DNA from: Paracoccus sp. SCSIO 75233
GTDB lineage: Bacteria > Pseudomonadota > Alphaproteobacteria > Rhodobacterales > Rhodobacteraceae
Assembly: GCF_027912675.1 (NCBI RefSeq)
Contig: NZ_CP115757.1
Location: forward strand, 682,001-746,000
Reading direction: 5' to 3'
DNA: 64,000 nt
Position 1 is the first letter of the stretch; each line of letters starts with the position of its first letter. The position numbers and the translations under genes were made by a program. The notes below the pieces were generated by a model. That model saw only the letters and a program-made list of their open reading frames with translations. It was not told the DNA's origin and ran no database searches. Of the stretch, positions 29,601-36,457 are shown piece after piece.

Positions 29601-29917
29601 ACCGCAATGGCAATCTGGCGACCGCCGATATGGGTCGGGCCGTCTTCGGCTCCATCGCTGATAACCGTCAGGGTGTGGCGATGGCGATTGCTCTGGGTGG
29701 TGTGACCGAGCTGCCGGCGGATCGGGATCATGCGGTTGGCTTCAACACCGGGTTCTTCGGTGATGCGATGGCCGGTGCGATCACCTATGCTGGGCGGATC
29801 AACGATAACTGGCGCGGCGATGCCGGTATCGCGTTCCCGCTGAAGCGCGCGAACCATATGGGCTACACGGCGCAGGACGATTTGGCTGGCCGGATCGGCT
29901 TTACCTATAGCTGGTAG
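17687..29917 (+). CDS. Giant trimeric autotransporter adhesin (YadA head-repeat protein, 4076 aa)
   Basis: The largest gene in the window. Residues 1-35 are an extended signal peptide (12-residue N-region, then TSKYLLGVSVIALCLAQQAGAQ). Residues 36-237 are non-repetitive and hold two cysteines (62 and 145). From about 238 to about 3930 the protein is an unbroken series of roughly 260 YadA-head (Hep_Hag) repeats of 14 residues, of the form AIAQGTDAEASGLN. The last ~90 residues form the YadA-type anchor, ending with aromatic GFTYSW. No coiled-coil stalk of usual length is visible. Type V secretion would place it on the outer membrane as a trimer. Start: AGGA lies 6-9 bp before the ATG. Confidence 0.88.
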   Translation: MENRFEYRAPRKMTSKYLLGVSVIALCLAQQAGAQSLGGASGAPSGAPNVQNTYSNSTAGNCEEDLTIAAFTAQGLAIASGIAALGLGEVAALAPVPVQVVPVTGTGVTLPDGPMAAALVAEIAAKTAEATAFGLSIAAEQTDDCATTFQGTVTVDEGGLNVTGDSKITGSTRVTEDVVVDDDVYANTVQTGEGASFFDGKVTVGDSLNGLYEGITLGGGAIGGAGTGGDKATTGNVNAMAIGNGANATKSGDLALGYKANASSPGNSNATAVGANASATGDSSVAVGDTANASGEDAVALGSNTVSDGVASTALGHGALAKADGALAAGKNAIVRGENGMALGSGAVSSGVDAIAQGTGASSSGAASTAIGKGAVASGASSQALGDGAAAQAADATAIGTGAVASGKSAQAIGDGAAAREKDATAIGSSATATGERSLAMGKSATATGVDAVAQGTSATASGGKSQALGDSALATGVESTAIGSGAQALGDKSTAMGKDALASGEKSVAQGVGAMASGDDSYATGTGASATGDRAHATGNNAMAGGEDAYATGTGASATGDRAHATGNDAIAGGEDAYATGTGATANGDRAHATGKEATASGDDAHATGTRAMASGDSAHATGTDALASGDRSHATGDEAVANGDDAYATGTKAIAGGDRSHATGNEASASGDDAFADGTKAVASGDRSHASGNEATATKEDSFATGTKAIASGDRAHASGNEATASGEDAFAAGTKSVATGDRAHASGSEAVASGDDAYADGTKAVASGDRAHASGNEAVASGEDSFATGTKAVAKGDRAHASGNEAVAGGDDSYATGTLANASGDNAHATGTRANASGADAYASGTDARASGDRSQASGNAAQATGEDAIAQGTRAEASGDHAIATGTDSVAEGARSQASGNGAKATGADAIAQGTRAEASGEHAIATGTDSAAQGARSQASGNAAKATGADAIAQGTRAEASGEHAIATGTDSAAEGARSQASGNAAKATGADAIAQGTRAEASGEHAIATGTDSVAEGARSQASGNAAEATGADAIAQGTNANASGLRSQALGTGADAKGIDAIAQGSSASASADETVALGEAANASAAQSVAVGSDAAASGVGSQAIGDNAAASGLNSIAQGTDAEATKEGALATGERAKATGSDAIAQGTDAEASGLNSIAQGKNAAASGEGAQAVGEDARATGIDAIAKGTLAAASGQNSIAQGTGAEAKGEGSQAIGEWSTASADRAIAQGSSANASGISSQAIGDNAQASGLNSLAQGTDAEASAEGSQAVGERANASGVDAIAQGTDADASGLEAIAVGEMANASEAQAVAVGSDAAASGIGSQAIGDNAQASGLNSIAQGTDAVATKEGALATGERAEATGIDAIAQGTDAEASGLNSIAQGKNAAASGEGAQAVGEDAKATGIDAIAQGTLAAASGQNSIAQGTGAEAKSEGSQAIGEWSTASADRAIAQGSSANASGISSQAIGDNAMAFGLNSLAQGTDAEASAEGSQAVGERANASGVDAIAQGTDADASGLESIALGETANASEAQAVALGSDAAASGIGSQAIGDNAQASGLNSIAQGTDAQATAEGAQATGERAVARGVDAIAQGTEAYATGERSQAVGTAAEATAADAIAQGSSAQASGVESIAVGETAEATEAQAIAQGSDAKAFGVGSQAIGDNAMAFGLNSLAQGTDAEASAEGSQAVGERANASGVDAIAQGTDADASGLEAIAVGETANASEAQAVALGSDAAASGIGAQAIGDNAAASGLNSIAQGTDAEATAEGAQATGERAVARGVDALAQGTEAYATGERSQAVGTAAEATAVDAIAQGSSAQASGVESIAVGETAEATEAQAIAQGSDAKAFGVGSQAIGDNAMAFGLNSLAQGTDAEASAEGSLAVGERANASGVDAIAQGTDANASGLEAIAVGETANASEAQAVAVGSDAAASGVGSQAMGDNAEASGLNSIAQGTDAQATAEGAQATGERAVARGVDALAQGTEAYATGERSQAVGTAAEATAVDAIAQGSSAQASGVESIAVGETAEATEAQAIAQGSDAKAFGVGSQAIGDNAVALGLNSIAQGTDAEASAEGSQAVGERANASGVDAIAQGTDAAASGLEAIAVGETANASEAQAVALGSDAAASGIGAQAIGDNAAASGLNSIAQGTDAQATAEGAQATGERAVARGVDALAQGTEAYATGERSQAVGTAAEATAVDAIAQGSSAQASGAESIAVGETAEATEAQAIAQGSDAKAFGVGSQAIGDNAMASGLNSIAQGTDAQATAEGAQATGERAVARGVDALAQGTEAYATGERSQAVGTAAEATAVDAIAQGSSAQASGVESIAVGETAEATEAQAIAQGSDAKAFGVGSQAIGDNAMAFGLNSLAQGTDAEASAEGSQAVGERANASGVDAIAQGTDADASGLEAIAVGETANASEAQAVALGSDAAASGIGSQAIGDNAAASGLNSIAQGTDAQATAEGAQATGERAVARGVDALAQGTEAYATGERSQAVGTAAEATAADAIAQGSSAQASGVESIALGETAEATEAQAIAQGSDAKAFGAGSQAIGDNAMAFGLNSLAQGTDAEASAEGSQAVGERAVARGVDALAQGTEAYATGERSQAVGTAAEATAVDAIAQGSSAQASGVESIAVGETAEATEAQAIAQGSDAKAFGVGSQAIGDNAMAFGLNSLAQGTDAEASAEGAQAVGERANASGVDAIAQGTDADASGLEAIAVGETANASEAQAVALGSDAAASGIGSQAIGDNAAASGLNSIAQGTDAQASAEGALAVGERANASGVDAIAQGTDADASGLEAIAVGETANASEAQAVALGSDAAASGIGSQAIGDNAAASGLNSIAQGTDAQATAEGAQATGERAVARGVDALAQGTEAYATGERAQAVGTAAEATAVDAIAQGSSAQASGVESIAVGETAEATEAQAIAQGSDAKAFGVGSQAIGDNAMAFGLNSLAQGTDAEASAEGSQAVGERANASGVDAIAQGTDADASGLEAIALGETANASEAQAVALGSDAAASGIGSQAIGDNAAASGLNSIAQGTDAQATAEGSLAVGERANASGVDAIAQGTDAAASGLRSQAIGTSANASGVDAIVQGTNAEAIGDGSQAVGKAALASGKDAIARGTESVASGDESIALGAASEASEAQAIAVGSDAAASGIGSQAIGDNAAASGRNSTAQGTDAIATAEGAQAVGERASASGVDAIAQGTDAKASGLEAIAVGETALASAAQAIAQGSDAAATGAGAQAFGDNAKASGLNSVAQGTGAVASAEGSLAVGEAAKASGIDAIAQGTAAKAAGREAVALGEGANASAAQSIAQGSDAVASGAGSQAIGDDAQASGVNSVAQGTKAVASGIRSQASGAGALAKGADAIAQGSAAKASGNESVAIGETAQASAAQSIAQGSDAVASGIGSQAIGDDAKASGLNSVAQGTKAVASGIRSQASGAGALAKGADAIAQGSAAKATGNESIAIGETAQASAAQSIAQGSDAVASGIGSQAIGDNAAAMGARSIAHGADAKALGQDAVAVGEAAKASGSQSVAQGSDAVASGAGSQAIGDNATATGGRSLAQGADAKALGQEAIAVGEAAKASGNQSIAQGSDAVASGAGSQAIGDNAMATGIRSMAQGANAVAQGEEAQASGSGALAKGADAIAQGSDARALGLEAIALGEAAKATAAQGIALGSDAVASGEGAQAIGDNAQATGPNSIAQGRNAVASDNNAYAMGSGSVASGLAALAAGRGTAASGVASIALGDRAEASVDGATAIGGQAVSRGLNAISVGSGSMASGESAVALGMASAAEGAKSFAAGDSAKASGVNALALGTSSVASADNGVAIASLSEATGPGALAIGLKSRSKATDSVAVGTNAAAVAVNALALGRGSNATARNATAVGANAQATHAGSTAVGAGARTTTDNQIVLGTSQTTITAPGVYGQAARDRQSGPVDFVTTDRNGNLATADMGRAVFGSIADNRQGVAMAIALGGVTELPADRDHAVGFNTGFFGDAMAGAITYAGRINDNWRGDAGIAFPLKRANHMGYTAQDDLAGRIGFTYSW
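20315..20818 (+). repeat. Four tandem 126-bp units (3 x 42) inside the adhesin gene
   Basis: The motif beginning ACGCGGGC(G/T)GA starts at 20315, 20441, 20567 and 20693, each exactly 126 bp apart, and the run ends where ACGAATGCC begins at 20819. Units differ by a few bases only. They encode 42-residue blocks with GTRAEASGEHAIATGTDS. Confidence 0.85.
21431..26930 (+). repeat. Higher-order repeats with a 588-bp period and in-register length variants
   Basis: Using the shared TGAACAG(T/C)(C/A)T block after GATGGC(G/A)TTTGGAC-like text as a landmark, copies end at 21480, 22152, 22740, 23328, 23916, 24504, 24840, 25428, 25764 and 26604. Spacings are 672, 588, 588, 588, 588, 336, 588, 336 and 840 bp, that is 16, 14, 14, 14, 14, 8, 14, 8 and 20 units of 42 bp. 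This is the pattern left by recombination between repeats. Confidence 0.85.
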
Positions 29918-29936
29918 GCCGGACTGAACGAACAGA

Positions 29937-29965
29937 CCGACGGCGGCGGATGCGCGCGCCGTCGG
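29937..29965 (+). promoter_or_regulatory. Hairpin between adhesin and TPR gene
   Basis: A 9-bp perfect stem CCGACGGCG/CGCCGTCGG (29937-29945, 29957-29965) followed by CTTCT rather than a T run. It lies in the 75-bp gap and may be an attenuator or an mRNA-end stabiliser, so the TPR gene could still be read from the adhesin transcript. Confidence 0.5.
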
Positions 29966-29992
29966 CTTCTCAATATCCCTGGAAGAGTGAAG

Positions 29993-32248
29993 ATGAGCCA
30001 TTTTGCCGCCGCGAAACCCAAAAAAGGAATCTGTCTGGTTGCCACCCTTGCCGGTGGATTGTCACTGGCCCCGGCTGCGGGTGCCGATGAGGCGGATGCC
30101 GCCCGGACCGCCTGCCTGTCCCCGTCGAGCGGGTTGTTCACCTATCAGGTGCTCGACGCCTGCAAGACCGGGCTGGCGGGTGCCGATGATGACGACATGC
30201 TGGCGCAATTGCGGCTGGCCTATGCGACGCATCTGATCAATGCCCGGAACTATGACGAGGCCGTGGCCCAGCTGACCGAACTGGATCAGGACGACGACAG
30301 GGTCCGGCTGCTTCAGGCCGAGGCGCAAGCCGATCAGGGCCGTTTCGCGGATGCTATCGCGATCTACGAAGACCTGCTGCCGTCGCTGACGGAGGGGCAG
30401 GGTGCGCCGGTATCGGCCATGATCGACCAGCTTCGCTTGAGGATGTTCGACGCCGCGCGTGTGGCGGGTGACCTGCCCGCGATGGCACAGGCGCTTGATG
30501 AGGTGCTGTCCTCCGGCCTCAGTGATCTGCTGAAACAGAAGGCGCTGGCCGATGCGTCCGGTGCGGCGCTGGCGGCGAATGATACAGGCGCGGCGGAGGC
30601 CTATATGTCCCGCGCCATCACCGACTACCCGGATATGCCCTATGCTTATGCCGCGCGCGGGCTGAGGCATGAGCAGGCCGGGCGGCTTGCGGAAGCTCTG
30701 GTTGATCTCCACGACGCGTATCAGCGGCGCGGGAATGCCAGCGACTTCGTGATGCCGGTGCAGGATTATACCGATCTGCTGAAGCTGGAGGGGCTCGCGA
30801 AGCTGCAATTGAAGGATTATTTCGGCGCGGCTGACACGTTCAACGATCTGATTGGCGTTGACGGGCAGGCGCAGGTTCAGGCGGCCAGCGATTATTTCGC
30901 CGACCGCATCGCGCGGCTGCTGCGGTTCGATGGCGGCGAAACGGCGGTTGACGAGGCGAAGGTGTCGCAGTCCTTCTTCGCACGGCTTGACCTGCCGGTG
31001 CTGTCGGTCCGCCATAATCTGCGGCTGGCGCAGCTTTTCGCGGGCGGGCGGCAGGCGGGGCTTGCGGATCAGTTCTATGATGCCGCTGTGACCGAGCTGG
31101 CGGCGCTGCGGGCGGAGGACGGGGCTGCCAGCGAAAGCGAGATCACGGATCTGTTGTTGCAGGAAGCGGGCGTGGAGCTGGCCACGGGCAAAACCGATGC
31201 GGCGAAGGCCAGCACCCAGCAGGCACTGGCGCTTTTGCAGGATACCGACGCTCTGGCACCGATGGCGGAGCGGGCAGGGGATGTCTGGGCGCCCTATGCA
31301 AAGAGCGGCGCGGGCTATGCCGCGGTTGCGCGTGACAGCTATGCGATTGCGCTCGATTTCGTCGGGCTGGATTACAACAACAGAAACAAGCGGCTGTCGC
31401 TGGTCTATAAATTCGCCAAGGCGCAATCGCTGGCCGGTGATGCCGAGGGCGCGCTGGCGAGCATTGCGCAGGCGGAGGAGCATTTCATTCTGACCGACCG
31501 GCTGTTGCAACTGCGTGGCGAGTTGCTGACCGGGCGGGATGACGGGGCCGCAATCGCCAGCTTTCAGGCGGCGCTTGAGCTGAGCCAGAATGCGGAGGTG
31601 AAATCCGCCGCCCTGATCGGGCTGGGCGATCTTTATCTGGCGCAGCAGGATGCCGCGCAGGCGGAGGAGAGCTACCGGCGGGCAGCGGATCTGAACCCGA
31701 ATTCCGCCGTGGCGTGGCTCAATCTGGGCGCGATGGAGGCCAAGCGTGGGGCGAATATCGTCGCCATCAACGCCTATCGGCAGGCCCGCTCGCTTGGTGC
31801 GTCCGACAGTCAGACGCTGATGACGCTGGCGCAGCTTTATCAGCAGACGGAGCAGCATGAGCAGGCGATTCAGGCCTATTCGGAGCTTGCCGCGCGGCCC
31901 GGTGTCGATCAGCTGACTCGGGACAACGCGAATTTCTATGCCGCGATCAGCGCCTTCACGCTCGGCAGCTTCGACGAGGCGTCGGGTTTTCTGGATCAGA
32001 TTTCGGAGGCGGAGGCCGATACCGGGCTGGTCCAGCTTTGGCGCGGGCGCATCGCCATTCGCAAGCGGAACGAGCGTGATGCGATGGCCTATATGGAAAA
32101 GGCCTTTGCCGATCTTTCGGGCGATATTCTGGTCAATTACCAGAACCTGCTGATCGAACGCGGCCTGAATATCGGCGGCGCGGACGGGATTTTCGGGCCC
32201 GGCACGCGGAACGGTTTCCGGGTCTGCGCAAGGCTGGCCTGTATCTGA
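29993..32248 (+). CDS. Exported TPR protein with peptidoglycan-binding-like C-terminus
   Basis: A 751-residue protein. A signal peptide runs to about residue 31 (ends AAGADE). The body is helical with many TPR-like motifs, clearest around ALIGLGDLYLAQQDAAQAEE and NPNSAVAWLNLGAMEAKRG. The final 30 residues read GLNIGGADGIFGPGTRNGF, the core of a PG_binding_1 motif, cut short. Start: ATG at 29993 has GGAAG 7 bp upstream and is preferred to the GTG at 29987. Directly after the giant adhesin, it may help assembly or anchor it to the cell wall; that role is inference. Confidence 0.7.
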   Translation: MSHFAAAKPKKGICLVATLAGGLSLAPAAGADEADAARTACLSPSSGLFTYQVLDACKTGLAGADDDDMLAQLRLAYATHLINARNYDEAVAQLTELDQDDDRVRLLQAEAQADQGRFADAIAIYEDLLPSLTEGQGAPVSAMIDQLRLRMFDAARVAGDLPAMAQALDEVLSSGLSDLLKQKALADASGAALAANDTGAAEAYMSRAITDYPDMPYAYAARGLRHEQAGRLAEALVDLHDAYQRRGNASDFVMPVQDYTDLLKLEGLAKLQLKDYFGAADTFNDLIGVDGQAQVQAASDYFADRIARLLRFDGGETAVDEAKVSQSFFARLDLPVLSVRHNLRLAQLFAGGRQAGLADQFYDAAVTELAALRAEDGAASESEITDLLLQEAGVELATGKTDAAKASTQQALALLQDTDALAPMAERAGDVWAPYAKSGAGYAAVARDSYAIALDFVGLDYNNRNKRLSLVYKFAKAQSLAGDAEGALASIAQAEEHFILTDRLLQLRGELLTGRDDGAAIASFQAALELSQNAEVKSAALIGLGDLYLAQQDAAQAEESYRRAADLNPNSAVAWLNLGAMEAKRGANIVAINAYRQARSLGASDSQTLMTLAQLYQQTEQHEQAIQAYSELAARPGVDQLTRDNANFYAAISAFTLGSFDEASGFLDQISEAEADTGLVQLWRGRIAIRKRNERDAMAYMEKAFADLSGDILVNYQNLLIERGLNIGGADGIFGPGTRNGFRVCARLACI

Positions 32249-32276
32249 TCGCGCGTCCGGCGGTCCCGTAAAAACC

Positions 32277-32315
32277 AAAAACCGCGCCACGTTTTGATGC
32301 GTGGCGCGGTTTTTT
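32277..32315. terminator. Bidirectional terminator between the TPR and RTX genes
   Basis: An 11-bp perfect stem (32281-32291 with 32300-32310), loop TTTTGATG, a T run to 32315 and an A run before the stem. It can stop both the plus-strand TPR gene and the minus-strand RTX gene. Confidence 0.85.
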
Positions 32316-32338
32316 ATGCCGGTCCTGCGCTGACCGGC

Positions 32339-35300
32339 CTAAGCAGTCTGGAACAGGGGCTTGCGGTTCTTCGACACCCGATTGACCAGTTTGCGCACCA
32401 TTTTTCCCTTTGGGATATGGCGGGCTGCAATCGGCTGGTAGTCGGGCGCGCGGAGTTCCGGGAAGAGGGCGAAAATCTCTGCCTGCGCCTCCGCCGGGAT
32501 GGCTTTCAGCGCTTGCGTGCCGGTGAACAGCGACTCCGTCTCCGCCCCGTTGGAGTAGACGATTTCATGCTGGTCGAACAGGAAGTGGAAATATTCCACC
32601 CCGCCCGCATCGCCAATCTGTTCGATCCCGTCCATCTCCAGCAATTGCTTTGCGGCGGCGAGGATTTCGTCTTCGCCGAACATGCGCTGCGCCACCGCTG
32701 AGCGCAGCAGTATCCGGTGCTGTGGCGAGACATGCAGATCCTCCGCCGGATAGCCGGGGGCGAGCGCATCGGCGGCGATGCGGATCGGGCAGAATTGCGG
32801 TTCCTTCTCAAGCCGGTCGGCGCTGAGCGCGGTGCTTCCGATCCAGCGGATCGGTTTCAGGCCGCTGTCGCGTGTCAGGACCAGATCGCCGGTCTTCAGC
32901 GTTTCAATCGGTTTCGGGCCGTCATCCGTCTCGATCAGTGTGCCGCGCACGAAACAGGCGATGTCGCGGACATCTTCGATATTGCTGAAATCGACCGTAT
33001 AAACCTTGTCGCCATCGGTGACCTTGACGGTGCCGGTATGGCTTCGGACCGCGCCTGAAACCGGGATGCTTGTGGCGCTGTAGCTGTTTTCGACGACAGT
33101 CATGCCGTCTGCGAGGGTGATCCGGTCGCCGGGAACGCTGTCGTTGACGTCCGAGCTGATCGGGTCGCCGCCTTCGATGGTGATCGTGGCCGCCGCTTCG
33201 GTCGGTGATGCGTCTATGACGAACAGGTCCGAGCCGCTGCCGCCTTTGGCGCTGTCGCCGCTGCGCACGATGATACGGTCATCGCCCGCGCCGCCGTCGA
33301 GCGTGTCGGCCCCGATGCCGCCCTCCAGCGTGTCGTCATCACCGCCGCCGGACAGGCTGTCATTGGCCTCGCCGCCATCGAGGCTGTCGGTTCCGTCGCC
33401 CCCGTCCAGCGTGTCCGCGCCCTCTTCGCCGTAAAGGCGATCCGCGCCCGTGCCGCCCTCGATCAGGTCGTCATAGCCGGGAACGGGGCGGCCGTTTATC
33501 TCAGTGAAGGGTTTGGCTTCCGCACCGCTGTTATCCAGCGAGAGATAGTTCAGCGTTGTTCCAGGGGGCGGCGCTTCGCCAAGCGGAATCAGGATCGCCC
33601 CATCCTCTCCGGGTTCGCTGCTAGGCTGCCCCCCGAGGCTGTTATCGCTGTCGAGATCGGCGTCCACGACGATAAAGGTATAGGTAACGGTTCCACCCCC
33701 GCCCGAAGGGTCGGGCGCCGTGGCGTTCAGAATGTAGTCGGCGACATAGTTATAGATCCGGTCGCCGATCTCGACCCTGCCGGTGCCGGCGATCTTTTCG
33801 TTGATCGTTTCCTTGTCCAGCAAACCGTCATCGTCGAAGAAGCGGATTTCGGTGGTCTGGCCGAGGGTGAATTCCACGAAGGAGGTGGAGGCTTCGTGGA
33901 AATGGCCGCTCTCGACGGTAATTCCCTGACCGTCGATATAGCCGGTGACGACATAGTGGTCGATCGGACCGGGCGCGCCGTTATGGCCTTCGCCCCAGAT
34001 CGTGTCATCGCCATCGCCGCCCTGCAGCGTGTCCTCGCCATACCCGCCGGACAGGCTGTCATTTTCCGCGCCGCCGGACAGGCTGTCATCGCCCTCGCCC
34101 CCCTGCAGCGTATCGAGCCCGGTTGCCCCCTCCAGCGTGTCGTCGCCCATGCCTCCGGACAGGCTGTCATCGCCCTCGCCGCCGTCGATCAGATCGTCGA
34201 GGCCGGGATTGTCGCGCACCTCCAGCAGGGAAAACTGCTGCATGCCGGTGTCGGGTTCTTCCATATGCTTGAAGGTCAGGACCGCGCCAGCGGGCGGCGG
34301 CGTGCCGACCGGGATCAGGATCTTGCCGTCCTCGCCGGGTTCGCCGGAGGTGCCGCTGCCAAGGCTGCCATCATTGTCGAGATCGACATCCACGACGAGG
34401 AAATCATAGGTGACGGTTCCGACACCCGACGGATCCGGCGTCGTGACCTGCAACAGATAGTCGGAGACATAGCTGTAGATATTGCCGTCTATTTCGACCT
34501 TACCGGTCCCGTCGACGACTTCATTGACCGCATCCCCGTCCAGGATCGCGTCATCGTCGATGAAGTGGATCGCCGTGGCCTCTCCGGTTTCGAACTTCAC
34601 CGATGAGACGGAGGGGTTGTGAAAACCGCCCGAGGTGAGCGTGGCATTCCTGCCGCTGATATATCCCATTGCGACGTAATCATTGCCGCCGCCACTGGCA
34701 TGATCGCCGCTGATGGTGTCGCCGCCATCGCCGCCCCTGAGCGTGTCATCGCCGAAGCCGCCCTCTATCACATCGTCGCCGAAGCCGCCTTCGGCGCTGT
34801 CATCGCCCAGACCGCCGCTGATGGTGTCGCCGCCCTCGTCGCCGGACATGGTGTCCGCGCCGGTGCCGCCATACAGGCGGTCATTTCCTTGGCCGCCGTC
34901 CATCAGGTCGTCGTTGTCAGGCGGGGAATAAGCATCAAGCTCGGAAAATTTCGAGCTGCCGTCGTAGCTGTTGCCGCTGGTCGTCACGTTCAGCGTGGTG
35001 TTGGCAGGCGGCGGGGTGCCGATCGGGATCAGGATCTTTCCGTCCTCGCCCGGCTCCGCTCCATCGAGGAGGCCGAGATTTCCATCCCCATCCAGATCGA
35101 CATCGACGACGATGAATTTGTAGGGAACCGTGCCATTGCCAGACGGGTTCGGGCCGGTCGCGGTTATGACGAAATCGGCAGCATAGCCGTAGATCTGGCC
35201 GTTAATCTCGACCTGTCCTGTGCCGGAGATCTGTTCGTTGGTGACATCGCCGCCCAGTGTGTTGTCGTCGTCGATGAACCGGATTCTGGTCGCTTCACCC

Positions 35301-36457
35301 ACGTCGAAATTCATCAGCGGGCTCGTGCCGAAGTTGAAATCGCCGGAATTGACCGTCAGGTTTTCCCCGGTGATGTAGCCGGTCAGGATGCGGTCATCGG
35401 CATTGCCGGCGGCGTTGTCGCCGAAAATCGTATCGTCGCCCTTGCCGCCCGATAGCGTGTCTTTGCCGGTTCCGCCCTCGATCAGATCGCCATCCGCGCC
35501 GCCATCCGCGCTGTCATCAGCGGTTCCGCCATAGATGCTGTCCGTGCCGTCTGCGGCGGTGATACTGTCATTGCCGCCGCCGCCGGACAGGCTGTCATCG
35601 CCCGCATGACCTGTGATCGTGTCGTTGTCAGCGCCGCCGCTCAGGCTGTCATTGCCATGACCTTCACCCGCCAGATCGAAAATATCCGCCTCGTCCGTGA
35701 CCGAACCGGCAGTGCCGATGACGCTGTTGGAGATAATCTTGTCATCCTCTATCACGAGCATCCGCAATTCGCCGGAAGCCTCCGTGAGGACCAGCGTGTC
35801 CTGACCGCCGAAATGGCTGATGACCTGACCCAGACCCTCGGCGTCCTGCGGCAATGTGCTGTCGATGGGCGTTTTCGAGAGGACGAGATTATTCCCCCCC
35901 GATACCGGTGCCGGATTGATCTCGACAATGCCAAGCTGGCCGCTTCCGATATGGTCGCCGCGGTTGGAGCTCAGATAATAAAACTCGGCATTTCCGTTTG
36001 AATTTAGTCCTTTATAGGACAGGCCCCTGATATCGGTTCCCGCGATATAGCTTTGCATCGAGTTGAATTCGTAGCTGCCATCGGGTTTGCGATCCAATTC
36101 GAACAGATAGCTGCCGCTGAGCTTCGTATGGGTGTAATAGAGCGTGCCGTCCGGCGCGCCCGCGACCGCTCCGGACTCGCCCCCTTGCGGACCATCGAAC
36201 AGGAGCGTGGCGGTCCCGGGCGTGTCCGGATCGAGCCGGTAGATATCGGGCCCGTCGGTTGGCGTGGCGGTGCGGGTCACGCCAATAAGCTCGGTGCTGC
36301 CATCGGTGAGGGTCAGCGTCGTGATATCGCCCCATTGCTGCGAGGTCCCGCTGGGCACATAGTTCCCAAGCAGTGTTTCGGTCCCGCTTTGCGGATCGCG
36401 CGCATACAGATCGTTTTGAGAGTCGATATAGTAGATCAGCTTGGGGTCGATTGGCAT
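32339..36457 (-). CDS. RTX calcium-binding secreted protein with C-terminal Hint domain (1372 aa)
   Basis: No signal peptide is visible, in line with type I secretion. Residues 1-270 look like a beta-propeller-type region (YYIDSQNDLYARDPQSGTE). Four blocks of nonapeptide GGxGxDxLxGG repeats bind calcium. Between them lie three related ~160-residue modules starting near 354, 592 and 832, each opening with (T/M)GYI(T/S/D)G and containing a (V/I/D)RF(I/F)DDD-like stretch and PGEDGKILIP. From about 1166 a Hint_2 domain begins CFVRGTLIETDDGPKPIE and holds VSPQHRILL. Hint domains can cleave or rearrange the chain before the Cys. Cargo role unknown. Confidence 0.82.
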   Translation of the reverse strand: MPIDPKLIYYIDSQNDLYARDPQSGTETLLGNYVPSGTSQQWGDITTLTLTDGSTELIGVTRTATPTDGPDIYRLDPDTPGTATLLFDGPQGGESGAVAGAPDGTLYYTHTKLSGSYLFELDRKPDGSYEFNSMQSYIAGTDIRGLSYKGLNSNGNAEFYYLSSNRGDHIGSGQLGIVEINPAPVSGGNNLVLSKTPIDSTLPQDAEGLGQVISHFGGQDTLVLTEASGELRMLVIEDDKIISNSVIGTAGSVTDEADIFDLAGEGHGNDSLSGGADNDTITGHAGDDSLSGGGGNDSITAADGTDSIYGGTADDSADGGADGDLIEGGTGKDTLSGGKGDDTIFGDNAAGNADDRILTGYITGENLTVNSGDFNFGTSPLMNFDVGEATRIRFIDDDNTLGGDVTNEQISGTGQVEINGQIYGYAADFVITATGPNPSGNGTVPYKFIVVDVDLDGDGNLGLLDGAEPGEDGKILIPIGTPPPANTTLNVTTSGNSYDGSSKFSELDAYSPPDNDDLMDGGQGNDRLYGGTGADTMSGDEGGDTISGGLGDDSAEGGFGDDVIEGGFGDDTLRGGDGGDTISGDHASGGGNDYVAMGYISGRNATLTSGGFHNPSVSSVKFETGEATAIHFIDDDAILDGDAVNEVVDGTGKVEIDGNIYSYVSDYLLQVTTPDPSGVGTVTYDFLVVDVDLDNDGSLGSGTSGEPGEDGKILIPVGTPPPAGAVLTFKHMEEPDTGMQQFSLLEVRDNPGLDDLIDGGEGDDSLSGGMGDDTLEGATGLDTLQGGEGDDSLSGGAENDSLSGGYGEDTLQGGDGDDTIWGEGHNGAPGPIDHYVVTGYIDGQGITVESGHFHEASTSFVEFTLGQTTEIRFFDDDGLLDKETINEKIAGTGRVEIGDRIYNYVADYILNATAPDPSGGGGTVTYTFIVVDADLDSDNSLGGQPSSEPGEDGAILIPLGEAPPPGTTLNYLSLDNSGAEAKPFTEINGRPVPGYDDLIEGGTGADRLYGEEGADTLDGGDGTDSLDGGEANDSLSGGGDDDTLEGGIGADTLDGGAGDDRIIVRSGDSAKGGSGSDLFVIDASPTEAAATITIEGGDPISSDVNDSVPGDRITLADGMTVVENSYSATSIPVSGAVRSHTGTVKVTDGDKVYTVDFSNIEDVRDIACFVRGTLIETDDGPKPIETLKTGDLVLTRDSGLKPIRWIGSTALSADRLEKEPQFCPIRIAADALAPGYPAEDLHVSPQHRILLRSAVAQRMFGEDEILAAAKQLLEMDGIEQIGDAGGVEYFHFLFDQHEIVYSNGAETESLFTGTQALKAIPAEAQAEIFALFPELRAPDYQPIAARHIPKGKMVRKLVNRVSKNRKPLFQTA

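Noticed and set aside
30062..32290. A 742-residue minus-strand frame opposite the TPR gene
   Set aside because: An antisense shadow. The plus strand shows a signal peptide, TPR motifs and a peptidoglycan-binding tail, and the terminator layout fits the plus-strand gene.
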